Origin: DATARR01 sp044868005
GTDB taxonomy: Bacteria > Acidobacteriota > Thermoanaerobaculia > Multivoradales > UBA5704
Length of the DNA: 64,000 bases
Assembly (NCBI GenBank): GCA_044868005.1
Contig: JBIOVX010000162.1
Span: 15,404-79,403 of the forward strand
Reading direction: 5' to 3'
Made by a program: the position numbers and the translations under genes. Below, in pieces: positions 42,001-49,347 of the stretch; the stretch's first letter is position 1; every line of letters begins with the position of its first letter. The notes below the pieces were generated by a model. The model was not told the origin of the DNA and did no database searches. It worked only from the letters and a program-made list of their open reading frames with translations.

Positions 42001-42291
42001 CTCGCTCTGCACCACGGCCGCGCCTTCCGAGGTCCGGCTCTCGAGAGACTTGACGGAAGCGATGTCCTGCAACGCCTGCTCCAGGCGGGTCGTCACCTCG
42101 GTCTCGACCGCTCTCGCCGAGGCGCCAGGCCAGGACGCTTCGATGCCGACGCGCGGGGCTTCAAGGGAAGGAACCCACTCGAGGGGAATACGCAGGCAGG
42201 ACCAGACCCCCAGCGCGACGAGCGCCGCGAGCCAGAGAAGGAGCCCGGTCCTGCGAGTTCGTACCAGCCACAAGGAAGGTCCGTGAGTCAT
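39028..42291 (-). CDS. RND-family efflux permease (second RND of the cluster)
   Basis: A 1087-aa inner-membrane RND transporter with two 6-helix halves and two large periplasmic loops. The helix-4 motif LLFGLLVDNAIIVTERLQ is present; the second-half helix-10 motif reads LTVGIVVNDSILLTDR. The charged residue pattern suggests proton-driven export. No periplasmic adaptor or TolC lies next to it; the adaptor at 47317 might serve it too. The ATG at 42291 begins 19 nt after one arm of the 13-bp inverted repeat. Confidence 0.88.
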   Translation of the reverse strand: MTHGPSLWLVRTRRTGLLLWLAALVALGVWSCLRIPLEWVPSLEAPRVGIEASWPGASARAVETEVTTRLEQALQDIASVKSLESRTSEGAAVVQSELMENRSLGVLRFEMLDRLAALSRRLPEGVSLNLISSTPEAFRDDLGFMTLQLVAPLSPAALRELAERDIAPRFFKLPGVAGVEIAGGEQRELLARVAPERLDIHRQPVTVLRERLAGVLHDRSYGTLPAAAGQVLLYRQGERALSSLAGLPLATDPGAQRAALRLSDLSRVELGIAPLRSVSRINGKPVVSLILERSPGSHLLRVARDVNKVVEETRQVLPPGAELLVADDRSESIREQFRDLALRGGLGLILVVLTLAAILRSRWAVVLVLVVAVLSLSAAMILFAVLGLTLNVLTIAGLVLLFGLLVDNAIIVTERLQVELVARPGGGVSGYAAAAVRAVRAVWLPLVGGTLTTCAVFLPMVYLSGELRTLFFSFAALCSLTLILSLLASVFVIPNLGHGLRNSTPRKIAAPSPARWLLLPYRLNLRHPKLSLSLLVLAIGLPTPLLPDLIEEPPEGWPSADARRFGERYNATFGGERFRGARVWLDPLLGGVTRPFLQKVELGKRWDFNERPEIRVRLQLPAGTGIARADERMRPFEREALVSPAVERTLVNVRERTATMRVLFRERATDTEEPYLLRERLIAHALQMAGLEISISGLLPTGFYSGLGEVSGLTVHAFGAGYEGLEEAAQRFARRLASYPRVAGVDVNAADRGQPPAREVVRFHWGPDAGAQTGLSARALAAALQPRLWREAPDFYTDFEGAPRVPVRVAMEGAEDVDLETLLGTPLAAGTGGPVRLADHAELSFEKDPPVIERFDQQYRRTLRVFFRGPYEMGRKMLDKEIASLRLPPGYRLERPKSEFFTAEVQKEFLWLVLGTIALVFLVIAAVLESWRLAAVAMLAVPLSWIGIVAGFLVSGQNFAEGAFIGVLLTVGIVVNDSILLTDRYRRLRQARPASPVPRLALLALRQRLRPMWATTLTSIAGMLPLLVVPKAGNFWVGLAVTVVGGLLASTLLAPMAVFATLSLTAARKPRTCAAKPSLRPSWARAE

Positions 42292-42309
42292 CGCCAACCT
42301 GAAAATCTT

Positions 42310-42586
42310 GTCGCACCCTGGGTAGCAGCAAGGCCACGCCGGTTACTATTCCAGCTCTGCGTCCTTCTCGTCGAAATCCTCCAGGATGTCGCCGCTCGAC
42401 AGAACGCACCGATCGCCCGGATCGATCTTGCAGGTCACAGCGTTCGCGAATGGCGCGAATACGGAGCCCAACGTCATGGTGAGCGCGATCACCAGCAGTC
42501 CACCTTTCAGAATCTCGCCGAACGTTTTCATTTCCGATCTCCTTTCAAAGGTTTGTGTTGTTCACTTCTCGTCCCCAGGGTGCGAC
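42310..42586. repeat. Perfect 13-bp inverted repeat flanking the small exported peptide gene
   Basis: GTCGCACCCTGGG at 42310-42322 and its exact reverse complement CCCAGGGTGCGAC at 42574-42586 enclose 251 bp containing the whole 61-aa gene and its ribosome site. A perfect 13-bp match at this distance is unlikely by chance. No flanking target duplication was seen, so a MITE-like end is not proven; paired regulator sites or an RNA stem are alternatives. Confidence 0.7.
42346..42531 (-). CDS. Small exported two-cysteine peptide
   Basis: A 61-aa protein starting at ATG 42531 after a strong AAGGAG site. MKTFGEILKGGLLVIALTMT, then an AFANA-like cleavage site, is a signal peptide. The mature ~30 residues (VTCKIDPGDRCVLSSGDILE, then DFDEKDAELE) are very acidic and have two Cys six residues apart (Cys34 and Cys41 by my count), fit for one disulfide. 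The layout recalls short NVEALA-type peptides found with propeller proteins in Bacteroidota, but the sequence is not clearly homologous. Confidence 0.75.
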   Translation of the reverse strand: MKTFGEILKGGLLVIALTMTLGSVFAPFANAVTCKIDPGDRCVLSSGDILEDFDEKDAELE

Positions 42587-42596
42587 CCGGGTCCGG

Positions 42597-43658
42597 TCAA
42601 TCGGCTTCAGAATGCCTCCACATCGCGAGGGTGATGTTGTCGACCGTGTAGGCGCGGTCGGACGTCATGACCGCGTGCTTGGTCAGCGCCGGCGGCCGAA
42701 GCGAATACAGATAGCGGCCATCCGCAAGGTTGTAAACGTCGATAGAGCCCGTGATCCTCAAAGCTTTCCTGACCGGAGTCAGGACAAAGATCTTGCCCTC
42801 TGAAACGTTCACGCTTTGGGCATTGGGAAGCTCTTCGCGGTCGATCCACCGGTCGCCGTTGGTGGCCTTCGCAACCTTCGGCAGACCCTTTGCATTGATC
42901 GTCTTGACCAGGTAGTCAAGGGTCCCCGCGGGAGAGTACCGGGCGATGAGCCCCACGTAGCGACCAACGTAGATAAATCCTCCTGCGCCGTCCGGCGCGA
43001 GCAGGCCTTCGACCGCGAAAGGACCGTCGGAGCGGCCATCCAAGAAAGCCGGCAACGCTCTGCGATCCTCGCCGGACTCGTCGAACAGCCGGAAGGGGGA
43101 ACCGCTGCCAGTGATCATGAGGATGGTGAAGGTCTGCGATGCGGTGCGTACGAGACGATAAGGCGTGAGCGTCAATTTGATCTGCCGCTTCAGCCTGCCT
43201 CCGCGCTCGAAAATGCTGATTCTCCCGGCGTGCCCGTCCGAGACCCAGACCTCCCCCGGATGGCTGACGTCGAAATCGGTCAGGGAGATGAACTCGCCCG
43301 GTCCCTGCCCTTTCCCATATCCATACCGCGCCACGAGCTTGCCCTCGGGCGAAAACTCCTTGAGCAGCCACTCGGCCCCATCCACTACGAAAATTCCGCC
43401 GTCCGCCGAGACTTTCAACGTGGAGGCGTAGAGAAGGGCGCCGTCGCGAGCACTTTCGTCGCCGATGGCAAAAACCTTCTCGAAATGGATCGGGCGCCAA
43501 ACCCGCTCCCGCTGCTTCTGGGGGGGTACCCGCCGCAGGGCGGCTTCGAGATGGCGCGGAACCGTGACATCGAAGCCCCGAAGATCTACGGCGGAGCCGA
43601 CGATCAAAGAGGTGACGATCACGGCGAGCATCAAGAAAATGAATCTGCGTGTGCTCAT
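42597..43658 (-). CDS. Exported/membrane-anchored 6-bladed beta-propeller protein
   Basis: A 353-aa protein with an N-terminal membrane helix or signal (RFIFLMLAVIVTSLIVGSAV). The rest has repeated NHL/6-bladed propeller blades: GGIFVVDGAEWLLKEFSPEG, then GPGEFISLTDFDVSHPGEVW and HAGRISIFERGGRL. Such proteins are common beside small exported peptides and MauE-like proteins. The start ATG 43658 follows GAGGAG and lies 11 nt after the MauE stop. Possible role: binding or assembly of the small peptide. Confidence 0.8.
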   Translation of the reverse strand: MSTRRFIFLMLAVIVTSLIVGSAVDLRGFDVTVPRHLEAALRRVPPQKQRERVWRPIHFEKVFAIGDESARDGALLYASTLKVSADGGIFVVDGAEWLLKEFSPEGKLVARYGYGKGQGPGEFISLTDFDVSHPGEVWVSDGHAGRISIFERGGRLKRQIKLTLTPYRLVRTASQTFTILMITGSGSPFRLFDESGEDRRALPAFLDGRSDGPFAVEGLLAPDGAGGFIYVGRYVGLIARYSPAGTLDYLVKTINAKGLPKVAKATNGDRWIDREELPNAQSVNVSEGKIFVLTPVRKALRITGSIDVYNLADGRYLYSLRPPALTKHAVMTSDRAYTVDNITLAMWRHSEAD

Positions 43659-43669
43659 CTCGCTCTCCT

Positions 43670-44104
43670 CTACGACGCCACTCGCGACACCAGGCGTCCA
43701 CGATAGGTTTTCCAGGGAGACTGCAGGAAGGCCATGACGGCCAGCACCAGGTTGTAAGCGATATGGGAGCCCTGCCCCTTGGCCAGGGTGAGGGTGAACC
43801 AGCAGCCGCAGATGTCGCGGATGCCATAGATGCGATTGAAGGCGAGAGCCATGGTGAAAACCACCAGCAGTGAGCCGGCCAGGACCGCTGCCTGTCGGCT
43901 CCAGGCAGGGACGAGGAGACCGACCCCGGCGAGGAGCTCGATCGCGATGAGCGAAGGCGCCAGCACCGGCGACCATCCGGGAGGGACCAGCACGTAGGAG
44001 CTGAGCGCGTTCACGAAACCTGCAAAATGAAGAGCCTTGTCCACCGCGCTGAACAGAAAGATCATCGCCAGGAAGCCGCGAATCAGCAGATCTATCTTTT
44101 TCAT
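43670..44104 (-). CDS. MauE/DoxX-like membrane redox protein
   Basis: A 144-aa, four-helix membrane protein (IRGFLAMIFLFSAVDKALHF ... IAIELLAGVGLLVPAW ... VLAGSLLVVFTMALAFN). It carries the motif RDICGCW, like the Cys pair of MauE proteins, which supply reducing or oxidising equivalents for disulfide handling in the periplasm. The propeller gene follows 11 nt later. This favours a disulfide-related role in maturing the two-Cys exported peptide. Confidence 0.8.
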   Translation of the reverse strand: MKKIDLLIRGFLAMIFLFSAVDKALHFAGFVNALSSYVLVPPGWSPVLAPSLIAIELLAGVGLLVPAWSRQAAVLAGSLLVVFTMALAFNRIYGIRDICGCWFTLTLAKGQGSHIAYNLVLAVMAFLQSPWKTYRGRLVSRVAS

Positions 44105-44273
44105 GTGAACGTCCGTGCCTCCTTTCAGTTGGAGAATAGCCCCGGCCTGCCAAACCTCATCTGCAACTCTTTCTTCCGATTTCTTCTTGACGATCTCTCT
44201 TGACGGCCACGCGGCGGCGTACGCCGGAAACGGCGAAACGAAAGGAGAGAATCGAAAAGGGAGACTTCAGGAT

Positions 44274-44288
44274 GCCGCGAAAAGCGGC
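44274..44288 (-). terminator. Hairpin immediately after the RND1 stop
   Basis: GCCGCgaaaaGCGGC (perfect 5-bp stem, extendable by a G.T pair) begins 2 nt beyond the RND1 stop on the minus strand. No strict U-run follows, so it may be an attenuator or mRNA-stabilising hairpin rather than a full terminator. Confidence 0.35.
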
Positions 44289-44290
44289 GT

Positions 44291-47200
44291 CTACGGATTT
44301 CCGGCTGTGCGCTGGAGGATGATGGGCACCACGATCAGCACCAGCACCGTCACCGTCGTCAGACCACCGACGATGGCCAATGCGAGAGGTGCTTGGAGGC
44401 TCCCCCCCGTTCCCTGGCCGAGCGCCAGCGGCAAGAGTCCCATGACGGTGGTCACCATCGCCATGATGGTCGGCCGGAAACGGTCATGGCCCGCCTGGCG
44501 AATGGCCTCTGCGCAGGAGAGGCCCTCCCGCCGTCGTTGATTGACAAAATTCACTTTCAGAATCACATCGTTGTCCGCGATCCCCACCAGCATCACGCAA
44601 GCGATCAGGCTCATGAGATTCCAGCTCTGTCCGCAGATCGCCAGCATGAGCGCGGCCCCGCCGAGCGCCAGCGGCAGCATCGAAAGCACAATGAACGGCT
44701 GGTATGGGCTTTCGAATTGAGCGGCGAGGATGAGGTACATGAGCAATACGCTGAACAGCAGGCTCCACGCCACCGCCCTGAGGCTCTCGCGGAAGGCTTG
44801 ATTGGCGCCGCCGACCTTCGCCCGCACCCTTGGCGGCAACGTCGCCTGCACAGCCGCCTCGACAGCTCTCGTGCCCGCGGCCAGTCCCACTTCCGGTGCC
44901 AGATCCGCGAGAAGCCGCACCACCGGCGCTTGGCCCTGCCGCAGCAACACAGCCGGCAGCCGCACCGCCTCGGCCCGCACGAACGTGCCCAAGGGCAGCA
45001 TTCCGGCGCCGGTAGGCACCCGCTCCGCGAGAAGTCCTTCGACCGATCCCGCGGCAGCTCGCAGGACAACGGGGACCTGTTCGCGCATCAGGTGCAGCCG
45101 CGTGGCTTCCCGCCCCCGCGCCGCAGCCTCCAGGTAGCCGTCCAGCGTCTCGGGCTGGGCTCCCAGCCGGGCCAACGCGTCGCGATCGAACTGGAGGTCG
45201 TAGGCGGACACCCCTTCGGGGTCGCTGCGGACCACATTGGCGAGCTCCGGCCGCTTGGCAAGCGCGGGGAGAAGGACCGGCGCCCATGACTCCGCTTCGG
45301 ACCTCCGCTCGGCAACCAGATCGATCACCAGATCGGACTCCGCGCTGACCAGGAGTGCCTCGAGCTGCGTCTTGACCGGCCGCGCTTCCATGCCGAGGTC
45401 CCGCGGCCTCGGCAGTTGCGCGAGCCTGTGCAGCACGGTCTTGGACCGCCATCCAGGCGCCAGCACCACCGTCATGTCGCCGGCGTACGGCGGGCGCGGA
45501 TCGAAGTCGAGCCGCACATCGTCACGCTCTCCCAGATCCGCCAGCAGATGATCGATCGCGGGGAAATCCGCGAGAGCCTTCTCCAGTCCCACCGACCGCG
45601 CGGAGAGCAGGGAGAGATCCGCATCCGGCGGCAGGGTCAGCTTGACCTCCAGACGGCCCTCGTCGGTCTCCGGCACCACTTCTCTCGGCAGCAGCAAGGC
45701 CGCGACCACTGCGACGAGGAAGAAGGCCAGGGTTCCTACGATCACCCATCGCGGGCGGGCGAGACAGCGCTTCAGCATGGCTTCGTAGAGGGCAAGCCCC
45801 GGGCTGGGGGATGCCGTTCCAGCCAAGGCGTTGCTCCGATCCCGGGCGGCGATGAGCGGAACCACCGTGAGCGCCACCAGCAGCGAAGCACCGACCGAAC
45901 AAGCTACCGCCAGCGACTGGTCGCGAAACAGACGCCCGGCAAGGCCCTCGACCAGGGTCAGCGGCACGAAGACGGCGAGGGTGGTCAACGTGCTGGAGGT
46001 GATCGCTCCCGCCACCTCTGCCGCGCCCTGGGCCGCGGCGTCGCGGGGGGAGAGGCCCTTTTCGCGGAAACGAGCGATGTTCTCCGCCACGACGACGGAA
46101 TTGTCCACCAGCATTCCGACACCCAGCGCCAGCCCCGACAAGGAGATGAGGTTGAGGGTCACACCCAGCAGATCGAAGAGCAGCAACGTGAGGCCCAGCG
46201 AGAGCGGCACCGCCGCCGCGATGGCGAGCAAGAGCCGCATCTGGCGCACAAACAACAGGAGCACGAGCACGGAGAGCAACCCTCCCCAGAAGAGCGACTG
46301 CAAGACCCCGTTGATCGCTCCTTTGATGAAGACGCTCTCGTCCACCACGACATCGAGGGCAACGTCGTGAAGCTCGGGGCGGAGCTCGGCGAGAGCCTGC
46401 CGTGCCTCGGTGACGGTGCGGAGCGCGTTGGCGCCGGGCCGCAGGTCGACCAGGAGCAGGAGCACCTCACGGCCGTCGAAACGCACGAGACCACGGCGCC
46501 GCTTCATTCCTTCGCGGACCGTGGCTACTTCCGACAGGCGCAAGGGCGGCTTGCCGGGCTCCGATATCACCGCCGCCCCCACCTCCCGGGCGTCGCGGAA
46601 CTCGCCGCTCACCTCGATCGCGTAGCGAAAGGGGCCCTTCTGGATCGTTCCCCCGGACAGCGACACGTTGGCGTCCTGGAGGGCCCGCTCGGTGCGCAGC
46701 AGATCCACCCCGTGGGCCGCCATGCGGTCCGGCGCGACCTCGACCTGGATCTCGCGCTCGTAACCTCCCGTCACTCGCACCCGGGCGACACCGTCGAGTT
46801 GCTCGAGACGCCGGGCCACGAGATCCTCGGCGAGACGCTTCAAATCAATGAGGCCGGCGGACCCATGCTGACGCCCGTCCGGCCCGCTCAGGGCGAGAAC
46901 CAGAATCGGGCGCTCGGAAGGATCGATCCCCAGTACGAGGGGCCGATCGGATTTCTCCGGCAGAAAACCAGCAAGCCGATCGAGCTTCTGGCGCACATCG
47001 AGGGCGGCGTAGTCGAGATCGCTGTTCCAGCCGAAGTCGAGGCGCACCAAGCTGCCTCCAAGCTGGCTGCGGCTGGTTACCGACTTGACTCCCTGGACGC
47101 CTGCGACGGCCTGCTCGATCGGCATCGTCAGACCCCGCTCGACCTGCTCCGGGGGCACCTCGGGCCACGAGGTCCAGACGAGAAGCGCCGGGAAGCTCAG

Positions 47201-47320
47201 CGACGGCAGCAGGGTTACCGGTACACGGAACAACGCCATCACCGAGAAGGCCGAGAGGAGGACGTAAAACGCGGTCACTCCGACCGGCCGTTGAAGAAGC
47301 CGGGCCAGCAGTAACTTCAC
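44291..47320 (-). CDS. RND-family efflux permease (first RND, in the maturase operon)
   Basis: A 1009-aa RND transporter. It shows the N-terminal TM helix, the helix-4 motif LALGVGMLVDNSVVVAENIA and the helix-10 region MLVGIADNDVILKVNFVNQR. It starts at GTG 47320, overlapping the adaptor gene stop (GTGA), so the two are a transport unit. RND pumps of this AcrB/CusA-like class export drugs, metals or peptides; here the neighbours suggest export of, or immunity to, the modified peptide. The outer-membrane channel is not in the window. Confidence 0.9.
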   Translation of the reverse strand: MKLLLARLLQRPVGVTAFYVLLSAFSVMALFRVPVTLLPSLSFPALLVWTSWPEVPPEQVERGLTMPIEQAVAGVQGVKSVTSRSQLGGSLVRLDFGWNSDLDYAALDVRQKLDRLAGFLPEKSDRPLVLGIDPSERPILVLALSGPDGRQHGSAGLIDLKRLAEDLVARRLEQLDGVARVRVTGGYEREIQVEVAPDRMAAHGVDLLRTERALQDANVSLSGGTIQKGPFRYAIEVSGEFRDAREVGAAVISEPGKPPLRLSEVATVREGMKRRRGLVRFDGREVLLLLVDLRPGANALRTVTEARQALAELRPELHDVALDVVVDESVFIKGAINGVLQSLFWGGLLSVLVLLLFVRQMRLLLAIAAAVPLSLGLTLLLFDLLGVTLNLISLSGLALGVGMLVDNSVVVAENIARFREKGLSPRDAAAQGAAEVAGAITSSTLTTLAVFVPLTLVEGLAGRLFRDQSLAVACSVGASLLVALTVVPLIAARDRSNALAGTASPSPGLALYEAMLKRCLARPRWVIVGTLAFFLVAVVAALLLPREVVPETDEGRLEVKLTLPPDADLSLLSARSVGLEKALADFPAIDHLLADLGERDDVRLDFDPRPPYAGDMTVVLAPGWRSKTVLHRLAQLPRPRDLGMEARPVKTQLEALLVSAESDLVIDLVAERRSEAESWAPVLLPALAKRPELANVVRSDPEGVSAYDLQFDRDALARLGAQPETLDGYLEAAARGREATRLHLMREQVPVVLRAAAGSVEGLLAERVPTGAGMLPLGTFVRAEAVRLPAVLLRQGQAPVVRLLADLAPEVGLAAGTRAVEAAVQATLPPRVRAKVGGANQAFRESLRAVAWSLLFSVLLMYLILAAQFESPYQPFIVLSMLPLALGGAALMLAICGQSWNLMSLIACVMLVGIADNDVILKVNFVNQRRREGLSCAEAIRQAGHDRFRPTIMAMVTTVMGLLPLALGQGTGGSLQAPLALAIVGGLTTVTVLVLIVVPIILQRTAGNP

Positions 47321-48549
47321 TCCTCGACCTCCACCGGCGCCTCATGCGCCAGCGCGAAGTGGTTCGCGATCGCCACGCGGTCTCCCTCTTCGAGGCCGCT
47401 GAGAATTTCGATCAGCTCGCCGGAGCGGGCGCCCGTCTCGACATAGGTCCAGAGCGCCTTGCCCTCTTCGATGCGGAAAACAACCTTGCGGTCCTGGCGC
47501 TCCAGCACGGCCGCTGCCGGCACCAGGAGCCGGTCAGGCAGGCGGCCGGTTTCCAGCTCCACATAGCTGAAGAGCCCAGGCATCACGCGGCCCCGGGGAT
47601 TGGGCAGGGTGACCGTCACCCGGCCGGTGCCTGTTTCTGGATCCACGATGGGGTTGATCGTGTGCACGAACCCATCGAGCACGGCGTCGCCCAAGGCGGG
47701 GATCCGCACCCGCGCCAAGGAGCCTTCGTGCAAGCGCACGATATCCGCCTCCAAGACGGAAACCTCCACTTTGAGGCGGGCGTCATCGAGCAACGTGAGA
47801 AGCGATTCTCCCGGCGCGATCTGCTGCCCGGGCTCCGCCGCCAGGTCGGCAATCCGGCCGGCGAAAGGAGCTCTGATCCCGGAGCGGTTCAGGGCAAGAT
47901 GGGCTCGCGAAAGACGTTGTTCGGCTTGCAGCAGACCGCTGCTCGCAGCGCGGATCTCGATCTGGCGCCGGCCGGAGAGAAGGTCCTTCGTCTCTTCGTG
48001 GCGCGCCTCGGCGAGCCGCTGTTTCGAGATCAGTCCCTCCTCGAACAGGCGCTCGGCCTTCCCGGCCTCACCGCTGTCCGCCGCGGTCTTCCTGGAGGAG
48101 GGCTGGCTCCAACTCAAACCGCTCTCGTAATTCACCGCGTATTGCGCCCGGATCTTGAGCCAGTCAGCCTCCGCCTCCCGGACCTCGAGGAGAGTTTCGC
48201 TGTCGTCCAGGCGCACCAGAAGCTGACCTGCCCTGACCGGCTGTCCCTCTTCGACGAGACGCGCCACGACGCGGCCGGAAGTCTCAGCGGCAACCTTCAC
48301 CAGGCGCCAGGGCTCGAGATATCCCGTAGCTTCCTTGCGCAGCAAGAGATCCGACCGCTGTACCTGAGCGACTTTGATCCGTTCGACAGAGCTGAATTGC
48401 GCCGCGCCGGCTCGGGGATGCTCCACCTCGACCTGGGCCGTCACGTCGCGGGGGTGGAACCAGCTCCACGCCACCCCCGCTCCAAGGCTGAGGAGCAGCG
48501 CGACTCCACCTCCCAAACCCAGCTTGACGAAAGAGCGGCTCGTGGTCAT
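47317..48549 (-). CDS. RND periplasmic adaptor (membrane fusion protein)
   Basis: A 410-aa HlyD/AcrA-like adaptor: N-terminal membrane anchor (VKLGLGGGVALLLSLGAGVA), lipoyl halves GRVVARLVEEGQPVRAGQLL and GIRAPFAGRIADLAAEPGQQ around a helical hairpin, then beta-barrel and membrane-proximal domains. It overlaps the AraC gene upstream (ATGA) and the RND1 gene downstream (GTGA), so expression of regulator, adaptor and pump is coupled. Confidence 0.93.
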   Translation of the reverse strand: MTTSRSFVKLGLGGGVALLLSLGAGVAWSWFHPRDVTAQVEVEHPRAGAAQFSSVERIKVAQVQRSDLLLRKEATGYLEPWRLVKVAAETSGRVVARLVEEGQPVRAGQLLVRLDDSETLLEVREAEADWLKIRAQYAVNYESGLSWSQPSSRKTAADSGEAGKAERLFEEGLISKQRLAEARHEETKDLLSGRRQIEIRAASSGLLQAEQRLSRAHLALNRSGIRAPFAGRIADLAAEPGQQIAPGESLLTLLDDARLKVEVSVLEADIVRLHEGSLARVRIPALGDAVLDGFVHTINPIVDPETGTGRVTVTLPNPRGRVMPGLFSYVELETGRLPDRLLVPAAAVLERQDRKVVFRIEEGKALWTYVETGARSGELIEILSGLEEGDRVAIANHFALAHEAPVEVEE

Positions 48550-49097
48550 GACGGTGTCCTCCCAGTCTCGGGTTCGCTCTTCGGCTGCCCGGAAGGTGCT
48601 CGTTCAACGTTTGCCGGTTCCACCGCATCGGCCCCTTCCCCCTCTTCCCTCCATCGCGCCCGCAGCCGCCACTCCGATGGCGTGCAACCGTACTGCCGCT
48701 GGAAGGCGCGGAAAAAGGTCTCGTGATGGTCGTAGCCAACCGACATCGCGATCAGATAGATCTCGAGATCAGGATGGCTCAGAAGATTCCGTGCGGCCTC
48801 CAGGCGGGCAGCCTCGATGTATTCCTTTAAACCCATTCCGACGACGCAGCGAAAACGGCTTGAAATGTTGTTGTTTCGCAGGCTGCAGCTGCGCCGCACG
48901 GCGGCGGCGTTGAGCTGTGAAGAGAAAAGGTTTGCATGAATGAAAGAGAGGATCGTCCGAATTTCCCACGGCAGCTCCCGCTGCGCGGTCAGGCGCTCTT
49001 CGGGAAAGCCGTCGAGCACGAGCCTGATGCGCTCCAGCTTGTCCAACAGCTCGACTCCTCGTCTCGATCGTGCCTGCAAGCTCGTGGTCATGGACAT
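48546..49097 (-). CDS. AraC-family transcriptional regulator
   Basis: A ~183-aa protein: a short N-terminal segment with no obvious sensor domain, then two AraC helix-turn-helix motifs (NNNISSRFRCVVGMGLKEYI ... RLEAARNLLSHPDLEIYLIA ... MSVGYDHHETFFRAFQRQYG), ending CTPSEWR. Start is ATG 49097 or 49091; the latter has better spacing from GAGG. It sits between the precursor gene and the pump genes, so it likely controls this operon. The tail is Pro/Glu-rich. Confidence 0.9.
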   Translation of the reverse strand: MSMTTSLQARSRRGVELLDKLERIRLVLDGFPEERLTAQRELPWEIRTILSFIHANLFSSQLNAAAVRRSCSLRNNNISSRFRCVVGMGLKEYIEAARLEAARNLLSHPDLEIYLIAMSVGYDHHETFFRAFQRQYGCTPSEWRLRARWREEGEGADAVEPANVERAPSGQPKSEPETGRTPS

Positions 49098-49125
49098 CCG
49101 CCTCTCGTCGTGTTGCGGGGCCGGC

Positions 49126-49314
49126 TCAGCGCGGCGGCGGTGGCGGCGCGTAGACGTTGCAGTTGAACTCGCTGCAGGATGCGCTTTCCATCCCACCGCC
49201 GAACAGCCCGTCGAGCAGCCAGTCCAACCAGCCGTCGAGGAAGGCTTCGGGACCGGGGCAGAAGGCGGCGCCGTTGAGGCGGGTGATCTCTCGAGGCGAA
49301 AGGGAAGTGTTCAT
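49126..49314 (-). CDS. Candidate RiPP precursor peptide
   Basis: A 62-aa peptide starting at ATG 49314 after a strong GGAGGAG site, 33 nt after the radical SAM maturase gene and 28 nt before the AraC gene. The leader-like part (MNTSLSPREITRLNGAAFCP ... FLDGWLDWLLDGLF) is amphipathic. It ends in GGG (39-41), a possible cleavage site. The core-like C-terminus MESASCSEFNCNVYAPPPPP plus Arg holds Cys47 and Cys52, five apart, and a five-Pro run. The family is not recognised. Function as substrate of the maturase is inferred from context. Confidence 0.75.
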   Translation of the reverse strand: MNTSLSPREITRLNGAAFCPGPEAFLDGWLDWLLDGLFGGGMESASCSEFNCNVYAPPPPPR

Positions 49315-49347
49315 CGTACTCCTCCGGTAAAGGGAATGTGCTACAGG

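Noticed and set aside
39028..42291. Operon unity of the second RND with the maturase operon
   Set aside because: A hairpin and ~190 noncoding bases separate RND1 from the MauE gene, so one transcript cannot be assumed; they are described as neighbouring modules.
42310..42586. Insertion sequence
   Set aside because: Only 277 bp, no transposase and no visible target-site duplication; kept as an inverted repeat of unknown role.
45416..47314. 632-codon plus-strand frame opposite the first RND permease
   Set aside because: Composition is typical of an antisense shadow (His, Arg, Gln, Gly), and the minus-strand RND motifs are complete and uninterrupted.
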